Below are positions 53,974 to 61,773 of a DNA stretch of 64,000 nucleotides, piece by piece. The position numbers and the translations under genes are program-made. Position 1 is the stretch's first letter. The number at the start of each line of letters is the position of its first letter. Below the pieces are notes generated by a model, which made no database searches, was not told where the DNA came from, and saw nothing but the letters and a program-made list of their open reading frames with translations. Origin of the DNA: Christensenella sp. UBA5489 (GTDB lineage Bacteria > Bacillota > Clostridia > Christensenellales > UBA1242). The DNA is taken from assembly GCA_002424095.1 (NCBI GenBank), contig DIPL01000014.1, forward strand, positions 1-64,000, in the 5' to 3' direction.

Positions 53974-54498
53974 ATGAAAAAGAAAATTGGAATTTTTATA
54001 GGGCTTGCTCTTGTTGCACTGCTCGTAATAACGGTTGTAGTTATGGCAATAGTTCAAGTCAACTATAAACCTGAAATTGCTGTGCCGAATAGCATAACCA
54101 TTTTAAACAACGAAGGCAAATCGGTATACTCATCCCCCGACCATTCAGACGAAGTTTATGATGAAACTTTAAAACATTTTGAACAAAGTTTTAGTAGAAG
54201 TTTTCTTTCAGCATTTTTTGCTGGACAGGTAAATAACTCTTTAAATATAGTGGAAACAACAGAATTACAGTCATTTACAGATTATAAAATAACATTGAAA
54301 TACGAAGAAAATCAAGTTTTGAAAGAGAAAGAAGAAAAATATAATAATATCATAATTGGAGTAACGAATTCTGCGGAATATCAAGAAATCAGCATATATT
54401 TCCAGCAAGCCGCAAGCACGAATTATTATTATGTCCTTAAAACCTTTGTAAAACAAAATGTCTTTTTTGATTATTTAGAAACATTGACATATCTATAA
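53974..54498 (+). CDS. Membrane-anchored protein of unknown function downstream of ftsH
   Basis: The 174-residue protein has a single N-terminal membrane helix (residues 5-28) and an outer domain without a recognised family, containing a helical part (DETLKHFEQSFSRSFLSAFF) and beta strands. AAGGAGA lies 13 nt before ATG 53974, slightly distant. It is close behind ftsH, without terminator between them, and has a clear terminator after it, so it may be co-transcribed and work with the protease. Function unknown. Confidence 0.65.
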   Translation: MKKKIGIFIGLALVALLVITVVVMAIVQVNYKPEIAVPNSITILNNEGKSVYSSPDHSDEVYDETLKHFEQSFSRSFLSAFFAGQVNNSLNIVETTELQSFTDYKITLKYEENQVLKEKEEKYNNIIIGVTNSAEYQEISIYFQQAASTNYYYVLKTFVKQNVFFDYLETLTYL

Positions 54499-54521
54499 AA
54501 AAAGTTAAATATTAAATTTTT

Positions 54522-54552
54522 TCCGATGAAAAATAATTTCGTCGGATTTTTT
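54522..54552 (+). terminator. Terminator of the ftsH unit
   Basis: TCCGATGAAA and TTTCGTCGGA arms (one G-T pair) are followed by six Ts. Confidence 0.85.
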
Positions 54553-54660
54553 ATTTATTTCTAGAAGTTTTTCTTTTTAAATTTTTTGCTACGTAACCAT
54601 TGCCTTAGATTGTAAACATTCAAAATGAAATTTCATATTATGCAATGGAGGCAATTATTT

Positions 54661-55521
54661 TTGAATTATTATATTGATTTAACAGATAAAAGAAATATTT
54701 ACATTTTTAAAATGTTACAAAATATGGGACATAATGTCCAAAGTTTTTTATTTAAAAATCAGAAAAAAGATATGGCTGAAAATAAAATACAGATGGAAAA
54801 CCCAATGATAAAATTTCCTAAAAGGCAAGCAAGTTTAAAATATGAAAACATAGTCATTTTTTCGCCTGCAAAAAAATTTACCGAAAACGAAATTGATGAG
54901 TTGCCAAAAAATTCACTGATTTTTGGCGGCAGCCTAATAAAAAACAATTTAGCAAAACTTGAAAGCAGGAATATAAAATATATAAATTTTCTCGATAATG
55001 ATGATTTTGTAGTTAGAAATGCAAAACTTACCGCAGAAGGGATTCTGGCACTTTTGATAAGTAACACTGAAAAATCTATTTTTGAAAACAAAATTTTGAT
55101 TTTAGGTAGCGGTCGTGTCGGAATGGCAACCGCAGCATTATTGAACAAACTTGATTTAAACACCGATATTGCAATTTTTCATAATGATAAGTTTGCAGTG
55201 GCGAGTTTTTATGGCAAAAATGTTGTTTTTGAAAATCAATTATTCGAACGAATAGGGCAGTATGATGTCATAATAAACACAGTTCCTTTCAAAATTTTAA
55301 AAGACGAGTTTTTATCAAAAATTAATAATAACGCAATAATTCTTGAAGTTGCTTCGACAAATTGCCTAGAAAAAGACCTTTTAAAAGATTATAAATTTAA
55401 ATATATTCCTTCACCTGCATTGCCGCAGCGATACAGCGCAGAAAGTGCAGCAGGAATAATGTTGGAGGTAATTTTAAAATTTATAAAACAACAAGGGCAA
55501 GAAAAAACATTAGAAAAATAA
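54661..55521 (+). CDS. dpaA: Dipicolinate synthase subunit A
   Basis: DpaA (SpoVFA) with DpaB oxidises dihydrodipicolinate to dipicolinic acid in the mother cell. TTG 54661 is chosen because TGGAGG (54646-54651) lies 9 nt upstream and no site serves the ATG at 54625; 286 residues result. The NAD(P)-binding domain is at the centre (KILILGSGRVGMATAALLNKL, residues about 140-165), preceded by NAKLTAEGILALLISNT and followed by DVIINTVPF and PALPQRYSAESAAGIM. dpaB starts 18 bp later. Expression in the sporulating mother cell is expected from the family. Confidence 0.93.
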   Translation: MNYYIDLTDKRNIYIFKMLQNMGHNVQSFLFKNQKKDMAENKIQMENPMIKFPKRQASLKYENIVIFSPAKKFTENEIDELPKNSLIFGGSLIKNNLAKLESRNIKYINFLDNDDFVVRNAKLTAEGILALLISNTEKSIFENKILILGSGRVGMATAALLNKLDLNTDIAIFHNDKFAVASFYGKNVVFENQLFERIGQYDVIINTVPFKILKDEFLSKINNNAIILEVASTNCLEKDLLKDYKFKYIPSPALPQRYSAESAAGIMLEVILKFIKQQGQEKTLEK

Positions 55522-55539
55522 ATTTAAACGGAGAAAAAA

Positions 55540-56115
55540 TTGAAAACTACAACAATAGGATTTGCAATAACCGGTTCGTTTTGCACGTTATCTACAATAA
55601 TTGATGTTATAAAAAATCTCATAAAAGAAGAAAAATATAAAATAATTCCAATATTTTCATTTAATGTGGCATCACAAGATACGCGCTTTTTCAAAGCGGA
55701 AGACTTTAAAAATGAAATAAAAAAAATCACGGATTATGAGCCAGTGAATTCTCTTCAAGCTGCGGAACCATTAGGACCGAGTGGCGTAATTGATGTTATG
55801 GTAGTTGCACCCTGCACAGGGAATACGCTTGCAAAACTTGCAAATGGCATAACCGATACACCAGTTACAATGGCGGTAAAATCACAATTAAGAAATAATA
55901 ACCCCGTGGTCTTAGCGATTTCAACCAATGACGGATTAGGGCTAAATTTAAAAAATATAGGCATATTATTAGCATCAAAAAATATATATTTTGTGCCATT
56001 CGGACAGGATAATCCAGAAGGTAAACCAAATTCTTTGGCTTCGGACTATTCATTGATTGGAAAAACAATTAAAGAGGCAAAAAACGGTCATCAATTACAA
56101 CCAATAATTCAATAA
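55540..56115 (+). CDS. dpaB: Dipicolinate synthase subunit B
   Basis: A flavoprotein-fold protein (SpoVFB), 191 residues, with the family start IGFAITGSFCTL, SLQAAEPLGPSGVIDVMVVAPCTGNTLAKLANGITDTPVTMAVK, and VPFGQDNPEGKPNSL. TTG 55540 is used, with GGAG 6 nt upstream. Together with DpaA it makes dipicolinate. asd follows 50 bp downstream in the same direction, as in the Bacillus spoVF-asd-dapG-dapA operon, so precursor supply and product formation are probably expressed together. Confidence 0.95.
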   Translation: MKTTTIGFAITGSFCTLSTIIDVIKNLIKEEKYKIIPIFSFNVASQDTRFFKAEDFKNEIKKITDYEPVNSLQAAEPLGPSGVIDVMVVAPCTGNTLAKLANGITDTPVTMAVKSQLRNNNPVVLAISTNDGLGLNLKNIGILLASKNIYFVPFGQDNPEGKPNSLASDYSLIGKTIKEAKNGHQLQPIIQ

Positions 56116-56165
56116 TTTAATTAAAGTAATTTTAAAAACAAACGATATAAATAGGAAAAAGAAAA

Positions 56166-57284
56166 ATGAGTTTAAATAAAGAAAAAAAACATAACATTGC
56201 CGTAGTAGGAGCAAGCGGTCTTGTCGGAAGAAAAATACTTCAAATTTTAGAAGAATACAAAATAAAAATAAATAAATTATACTTATTTTCGTCGCCGAAA
56301 AGCGCTGGAAATTTAATTTATTTTAATAAGAAATCTTATAAATTAATTGAACTTAACAAGCCAAATATTGACAAAATTAAAAATATTGATTATGTATTTT
56401 TTGCAGCAGGTGGTGTTGTTTCAAAAGAATATGTGAGTATTTTTGTTGATAAAGGAGCGACTGTTATAGATAATTCCAGTCGATTTAGAATGGTCGAAGG
56501 AGTGCCTTTGGTAGTTCCCGAAGTCAATCCTGAAACGTTAAAAAACAAAAAAATAATTTCTAACCCTAATTGCAGCACGATTCAAGCCGTCGTTGCACTT
56601 GCTCCACTGCATAAACGTTATAAAATTAAAAGAATTATTTTCTCGACATATCAAGCAGTTAGTGGTGCGGGAGAGCGAGGAGGCGAGGATTTAAAAAATC
56701 AAATTTTAGAATATTCTAATAAAACCGCACAAAATGACAAAAACAAAAAAAGCACTAAATTGAATAAAAAATCAAGTCAAAATATGACTTTAAAAAATGA
56801 TTCAAAAAGTCAAGCAGTTGCTTTTCAATATCCTATATTTAACAACATACTCCCACATATTGACGTTTTTTGTGTAGACGGCTATACTCGTGAAGAATAT
56901 AAAATGATTAATGAAACACGAAAAATTTTAAACGACCCTGATATTAAAATTTCAGCAACCGCTGTTCGTGTACCTATTTTTAATTGTCATTGCGAAAGTA
57001 TTAATGTCGAATTCGAAAAGCAATGCGACTTAAACGAAATTAAAAAAATTTTTTCAAATACAAAAGGCATTGTTTTGCTGGATGACACTTCAAAAAATAT
57101 ATATCCAATGCCAAATATGTGTGTTGATAAAGATGAAGTTTTTGTCGGAAGAATAAGAATTGATGAAACCGTTCCAAGTGGCGTCAATTTATTTGTCGTT
57201 GCCGATAATCTAAGGAAAGGTGCGGCAACAAATGCTGTACAAATTTTACAGATTTTAATAGATAAAAAATTAAAGAAGTTTTAG
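56166..57284 (+). CDS. asd: Aspartate-semialdehyde dehydrogenase with a K/N-rich insert
   Basis: Asd reduces aspartyl phosphate to aspartate semialdehyde, the branch point to lysine, threonine and methionine. The 372 residues exceed the typical 330 because of a K/N/S-rich insert at about 185-218. Motifs: VVGASGLVGRKIL (NADP site), DNSSRFRM, NPNCSTIQAV with the catalytic Cys, FSTYQAVSGAGERG and RVPIFNCHCESINVEF with the catalytic His. ATG 56166 follows AGGAAAAAG. It lies between dpaB and dapA, in line with supply of dihydrodipicolinate for sporulation. Confidence 0.95.
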   Translation: MSLNKEKKHNIAVVGASGLVGRKILQILEEYKIKINKLYLFSSPKSAGNLIYFNKKSYKLIELNKPNIDKIKNIDYVFFAAGGVVSKEYVSIFVDKGATVIDNSSRFRMVEGVPLVVPEVNPETLKNKKIISNPNCSTIQAVVALAPLHKRYKIKRIIFSTYQAVSGAGERGGEDLKNQILEYSNKTAQNDKNKKSTKLNKKSSQNMTLKNDSKSQAVAFQYPIFNNILPHIDVFCVDGYTREEYKMINETRKILNDPDIKISATAVRVPIFNCHCESINVEFEKQCDLNEIKKIFSNTKGIVLLDDTSKNIYPMPNMCVDKDEVFVGRIRIDETVPSGVNLFVVADNLRKGAATNAVQILQILIDKKLKKF

Positions 57285-57352
57285 ATTTAGAAATAGAATA
57301 ATTAATTGAGATATTCAGTTAATTAAAACAAAAGTAAAAAGGAATATTAAAA

Positions 57353-58240
57353 ATGAAGAATGAAATATTTAGAGGGAGTGCGACAGCACTTGTAACACCG
57401 TTTACGAAAACGGGAGATATAAATTATGAAGTCTTAAAAGAATTAATAAATTTTCAAATACAAAATCAAACAAAAGCATTGATTATTTTAGGAACAACGG
57501 GCGAAGCGGCGACAATTTCTTTAAAAGAAAAAATTGAAATTGTTAAATGTGCCGTACAACACGTGAACAGACGAGTTCCTGTTATAATTGGTTCGGGCAG
57601 TAACGACACAAAAGTTGCAATTCAAAATAGTCGTATTTTTGAAAAATTAGGAGCAGATGCTTTACTTGTTGTAACTCCATATTATAATAAAAGCACACAA
57701 AATGGTCTTGTTTCACATTTTACAGCAATTGCGGATAATGTAAACATTCCAATTATTTTATATAATGTGCCAAGTCGCACAGGTGTTAATATCTCACCGC
57801 AAACGGTTAAAAAGTTGAGTGAACATAATAACATTGTTGCAATCAAAGAGGCTTCGGGAAATTTGGAGCAGATTATTGAAATCGCAAGGTTATGTGGCGA
57901 TGAAATGACAATTTATAGCGGCGATGATGCACTTATATTACCAATTTTAAGCGTTGGCGGTCGGGGAGTAATTGGCGTTACCAACAACATTGCACCAGCG
58001 TTAGTAAATAAATTATGTGAAACTTTTTTTGAAAACAAAATTAAAATTAGTCGTGAAATTCAGTGTAATTTAAATCCGTTAATCAAGGCATTATTTATGG
58101 AAGTTAATCCGATACCAGTTAAAACCGCATTGAATTTAATGAATAAAAATGCGGGAGATGTACGACTTCCGTTGACACCAATGGAAGAAGAAAATATTCA
58201 TAAATTAAAAACGGAAATGCAAAAATTCAATCTTTTATGA
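57353..58240 (+). CDS. dapA: 4-hydroxy-tetrahydrodipicolinate synthase
   Basis: DapA condenses aspartate semialdehyde with pyruvate. The 295-residue TIM barrel has the family motifs GTTGEAATIS, VTPYYNKSTQNGLVSHF, YNVPSRTGVNI and the Schiff-base lysine in VAIKEASGN, then GRGVIGVTNNIAP. ATG 57353 follows AAAGGAAT. It ends 9 bp from the convergent lysC. Its product feeds both lysine/diaminopimelate for the wall and, through DpaAB, dipicolinate for spores. Confidence 0.97.
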   Translation: MKNEIFRGSATALVTPFTKTGDINYEVLKELINFQIQNQTKALIILGTTGEAATISLKEKIEIVKCAVQHVNRRVPVIIGSGSNDTKVAIQNSRIFEKLGADALLVVTPYYNKSTQNGLVSHFTAIADNVNIPIILYNVPSRTGVNISPQTVKKLSEHNNIVAIKEASGNLEQIIEIARLCGDEMTIYSGDDALILPILSVGGRGVIGVTNNIAPALVNKLCETFFENKIKISREIQCNLNPLIKALFMEVNPIPVKTALNLMNKNAGDVRLPLTPMEEENIHKLKTEMQKFNLL

Positions 58241-58248
58241 TAAATATT

Positions 58249-59754
58249 TTATGCTTTTGAAAGAAACAGCAACTTATTTATAATTTTTATAGCATTTTCA
58301 AAATGGCGATTTTCAACGGCAATAATAATATTCGAGCCGTTGGAATTAATTTTTACATATAAAACTTCTATATTTTTAATATTTAAGCATAAAAACAATC
58401 TCTTAAAAATTTGACTATTTAAAATAATCTTTTCGCCAACAATTGCAATAAGAGAAACATCTTTTTTAAGTGAAATTTCCAAGAAATCCAAAGTTTTGAA
58501 ATGTTCGATAAATTCCTTTTCATCGCATTTTATCTCGTTTTGATTAAAAAATAAATCTATAAAATCAACATTTGCGTCAAATTGTATTGATGAAATATTT
58601 AAATCATTTAAGATTTTAAAAACTTGAAAGAAATATTCGACTTCATTATATTCCATAATTTTCTTTATTTTCAAGTGAACCTGATTTCTCTTTCCCGTTA
58701 TGGCTTTTACCATATCAACGTTTTTTGAATTGATATAATTTCCAATTTTTGTTCCTTGTTTTTCTGGCTCAAAAATGCTTTTTATTACAATTGGAATGTT
58801 TTTTTTGCGGGCAGGGAGAACAGTGTCAGGATGTAGAATTTTTGAGCCCATATAAGAAAGTTGTCTGAGTTCGTTAAAAGTTATTTCGCGTATATTTAAA
58901 TGTGATTTTACAATTTTTGGGTCGCAGGACATCAAACCGTCGACATCTTTCCAATTCTCATATAAATCTGCATTAATTGCAGCTGCAATCAAACTCGCTG
59001 TATAATCGCTACCGCCACGAGAAAAAGTTAAAATTTGTCCATTTGGTAATTGTCCATAAAAACCTGGGACAATAACGCCACGTCTTTTTTTACTTGTAGG
59101 TGACAAATTCCGTCTTTTATATTTTGTCAATTTATTGCGAATAAGTTTATTTGTTTTTATAAAATCAAGTTCACCGTCATTATTAAATTTTATAATGTCA
59201 ATGGCATCTACGAACTCGAAATTTAAAATTTCAGCCATTATTTTTGCCATCAGAAATTCGCCACGAGAAGCAATAAAACTTTTAAAATTATCACAATAAA
59301 TATGTTTTTGATTTATTTCAAATTTGTTTTGATTTTTGCATATATTAATTATTTCTTTAATATTAAAAACATCATTACTAATCGTTGCCTCATTTAATTT
59401 AAAATGTTCAATAATTTCAATAAAGATTTTTTCAATTTTCAATAAAACTTTATCGCAAATACTGCTGTTATCATAATCATTATTGTTACAATTATGTTTA
59501 TTATTCTCTAAACTTTCGCAACATTCGTAAAGTAAATCTGTTATTTTTTTATCATTCTCATTTGACTGACCAGGTGCAGAAACAACAATGATTTTTCTAT
59601 TTGCGTCGTTTTTTATCACATCAATAACTTTTTCTATATTTTGCGGATTTGCCATACAAACTCCGCCAAATTTTGCGACAATAAGTTGTTTTTTAGGCTT
59701 TTTATCTATAAAATAAAAAGACTTTTTTTCATCAGTATTTTTTAAGCTTTGCAT
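58249..59754 (-). CDS. Aspartokinase
   Basis: Aspartokinase phosphorylates aspartate, the first step of the lysine/threonine pathway. I place the start at ATG 59754 (501 residues), not 59763, because TATAAT of the promoter covers the first ATG. The kinase domain has KFGGVCMANPQNIEK (KFGG), SRGEFLMAKIMA and TFSRGGSDYTASLIAAA; the ACT region is at the C-terminus. KFGGVCMAN is a variant of the usual KFGGSSVA, and K/N/D-rich inserts lie in the N-terminal half (near 85-105), explaining a length of 501 against about 400. It converges on dapA and has left the operon position occupied by dapG in Bacillus. Whether it is the lysine-, threonine- or DAP-sensitive isozyme is unclear. Confidence 0.9.
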   Translation of the reverse strand: MQSLKNTDEKKSFYFIDKKPKKQLIVAKFGGVCMANPQNIEKVIDVIKNDANRKIIVVSAPGQSNENDKKITDLLYECCESLENNKHNCNNNDYDNSSICDKVLLKIEKIFIEIIEHFKLNEATISNDVFNIKEIINICKNQNKFEINQKHIYCDNFKSFIASRGEFLMAKIMAEILNFEFVDAIDIIKFNNDGELDFIKTNKLIRNKLTKYKRRNLSPTSKKRRGVIVPGFYGQLPNGQILTFSRGGSDYTASLIAAAINADLYENWKDVDGLMSCDPKIVKSHLNIREITFNELRQLSYMGSKILHPDTVLPARKKNIPIVIKSIFEPEKQGTKIGNYINSKNVDMVKAITGKRNQVHLKIKKIMEYNEVEYFFQVFKILNDLNISSIQFDANVDFIDLFFNQNEIKCDEKEFIEHFKTLDFLEISLKKDVSLIAIVGEKIILNSQIFKRLFLCLNIKNIEVLYVKINSNGSNIIIAVENRHFENAIKIINKLLFLSKA

Positions 59755-59761
59755 TATAATC

Positions 59762-59791
59762 ATTATACTTTTTAGTATAGTTTTTTGTTAA
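59762..59791 (-). promoter_or_regulatory. Promoter placing the aspartokinase start codon at +1
   Basis: On the minus strand TTAACA (59791-59786), 18 bp, TATAAT (59767-59762); ATG 59754 is 7 nt after the -10. TATACT/AGTATA half-sites lie in the spacer and overlap the -10. Confidence 0.65.
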
Positions 59792-59813
59792 AATTTTTAA
59801 AATGGATTTTATA

Positions 59814-60596
59814 TTAAAAATTAATTTCTCCCTTTTTAATTTTTATTGTTTTTAAATTTAATTTTTCTTGCTTTATAACAATTCTCTTTTCAAAAATTTT
59901 TTCCAAAAATTCATGTCGTTTTTTTGAATACCAGTTGATTTTTCGTGGAGATAATTCCAAGAGTTTAGAAACCAAAACACATTCATTCTCAATTTCATAA
60001 TTTATATTTGGCAAGAATTCAAAATCACTGTTAAGAAGTGAAATTTTGTCGCCTTGGAAAACAACATTAATTTCATCAAAAGAAACTTCAATATTATCAA
60101 TTAAAAATCTTAGAAGTTCCAAAAAAGCGTCATCGCTAAGTAAATAAGTACTATTATCATTGGCAATTTTCAAAAGTTCTTGCCATTTTTCACGCACTGT
60201 TTGCAATTTAAAATAAAAAAACGACTCAATGTATAAACTGTCATCCAAAATCAATTGACGGTTAATCAAAAACCTATCGGTCTCTCTATCAAAACTCACA
60301 AGTGCTTTTTTAAAAGTATGCAACTCAAGTATAGTTTTTCGTGGAAATTTCAAATTTTTTCCTAAAAAATCTTCTTTAATAAAAGTGCAGATAGCATTTG
60401 TGAGAATGTCAGAGATATGATAACAAAGTCTTGTTTTTTCAACGTCTTCGCAGGCAATAACAATATTAATTTTGCCAGTTTGTTCATAAGAAGTTATAAC
60501 GCCAGCGACTTCTTCAACCTTTGTTTTAAGATTAGAAAAAATATATTTCGCCATATCGACTTTATCGTTTTCCATTCCCATAGAAAATTCCCACAT
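59814..60596 (-). CDS. YtxC-like sporulation protein
   Basis: The 260-residue protein resembles YtxC, a Firmicute sporulation-associated protein of unknown activity: a helical N-terminal half (MAKYIFSNLKTKVEEV), and the family-like centre IESFFYFKLQTVREKWQELLKIANDNSTYLLSDDAFLELLRFLIDN followed by a beta-rich part. AGGAGA lies about 11 nt before ATG 60596. In Bacillus ytxC is next to thrS; here thrS begins 3.2 kb away, with a lipoprotein gene and asnB between, which supports the assignment. The C-terminus is lysine-rich. Confidence is moderate because the family is poorly conserved. Confidence 0.65.
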   Translation of the reverse strand: MWEFSMGMENDKVDMAKYIFSNLKTKVEEVAGVITSYEQTGKINIVIACEDVEKTRLCYHISDILTNAICTFIKEDFLGKNLKFPRKTILELHTFKKALVSFDRETDRFLINRQLILDDSLYIESFFYFKLQTVREKWQELLKIANDNSTYLLSDDAFLELLRFLIDNIEVSFDEINVVFQGDKISLLNSDFEFLPNINYEIENECVLVSKLLELSPRKINWYSKKRHEFLEKIFEKRIVIKQEKLNLKTIKIKKGEINF

Positions 60597-60803
60597 ATGA
60601 TAAATATTCTCCTAAAATATTTTATGCAAGGAAATTAAAAATACTCAACTTTTTTGAGATTTAGTAACTAATTAAAAAATTGGACATAATACAGTTTGAA
60701 TTGAATTTTTAAGTGAATAGAATTAATAAAAAATCATTTGACTTTTTTGTAATTAATTGTAATAATAAAAAGTAAAAGAAATATAATTATAATTTTATAT
60801 TTT

Positions 60804-60812
60804 TGATATACT
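60804..60812 (+). promoter_or_regulatory. Extended -10 promoter of the repeat lipoprotein gene
   Basis: TGA-TATACT, about 36 nt upstream of ATG 60848, without a clear -35. A further candidate TTGACT (60738-60743) with TAATAA lies upstream. Confidence 0.45.
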
Positions 60813-60847
60813 AAACTAATGATGTTTAAAAATTCTAAGGTTAAAAT

Positions 60848-61702
60848 ATGAAAAAAATCATAATGTCTCTCATTTTATCTTTACTCGTTGGCACATCATC
60901 GATTTTTTTTGCTTCCTGTGCCTGTTCAGCCCAAATTGAAGACCATAGCATTATAACGACATCATCAAATATTCAAAAGGGCACGGTTAGTATAGGTGGC
61001 ATATATAAAACGAACGATACGGTAACTTTAAGTGCATTAGCAAAAAACGGTTATCAATTTATTTCGTGGATAAAAGGCGATTTAATTGTCTCCTATGAAT
61101 CGGAATTTTCTTTTATTGCAAGCCGTGAAACCGAAGGAAAATACACCGCATTATTTACCACCGATGAACTTGAATTTTTTATGATTAAAGAAATATCATA
61201 TGATATTGCAGGTTTAGAGATGTCTGATGACGAAAGTTCTTTAAATAAAGTAAATTTCATTGAAATAGAAAGTGGGACAACTTCGGGTCTATATCAGCTA
61301 CTTGGAAACTTTGACGGTGCAATTGCTGACAATACAGGAAACTTTTCAACAAAGGATTTTTCATTGCAAGAAAAAATATTTTATTTAGATAAAGAATATC
61401 ATTTTGTGGCAGACTTTGAATATGAATATATAAATAATCTCACAAGCACAAAAGATAAGAATAGCTTAAATGCAAAATTCAGCATTGATTTCAAAAATTT
61501 AAATAACGGAGAAGTGAACGGTAACACAAAAACATATACTGGCACTAACTATACAATAACGCAGACCAATGAGAGTGAGTCAGTATATGAAATTAATGTT
61601 ACGTATACAAAACTCGCAAAACCAACGGGCTGGAATGATGAAAGCATCCACTCGTTAAATATAAAATTTTCCTATCCGTTTAATTCCGATGAACAACAAT
61701 AA
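60848..61702 (+). CDS. Putative lipoprotein with an InlB B-repeat-like domain
   Basis: The 284-residue protein starts with a signal peptide ending in FASC (lipobox, Cys near 24). Residues about 40-90 match the bacterial B-repeat pattern: KGTVSIGGIYKTNDTVTLSALAKNGYQFISWIKGD, a beta-grasp fold seen in surface adhesins and lipoproteins. The following 190 residues form a beta-rich domain with no recognised family. AAGG lies 7 nt before ATG 60848, a weak site. It is likely exposed on the outer side of the membrane; binding partner unknown. Confidence 0.75.
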   Translation: MKKIIMSLILSLLVGTSSIFFASCACSAQIEDHSIITTSSNIQKGTVSIGGIYKTNDTVTLSALAKNGYQFISWIKGDLIVSYESEFSFIASRETEGKYTALFTTDELEFFMIKEISYDIAGLEMSDDESSLNKVNFIEIESGTTSGLYQLLGNFDGAIADNTGNFSTKDFSLQEKIFYLDKEYHFVADFEYEYINNLTSTKDKNSLNAKFSIDFKNLNNGEVNGNTKTYTGTNYTITQTNESESVYEINVTYTKLAKPTGWNDESIHSLNIKFSYPFNSDEQQ

Positions 61703-61773
61703 AAAATAAAAACGGACATTTTATCAGTCAGAATATAGATAAGTTTTAAGAAACTTATTCACTCATTACTTTT

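Noticed and set aside
59762..59791. Plus-strand terminator (TATACT-TTT-AGTATA followed by Ts)
   Set aside because: No plus-strand gene ends before it; the same bases are better explained as the aspartokinase promoter on the minus strand.
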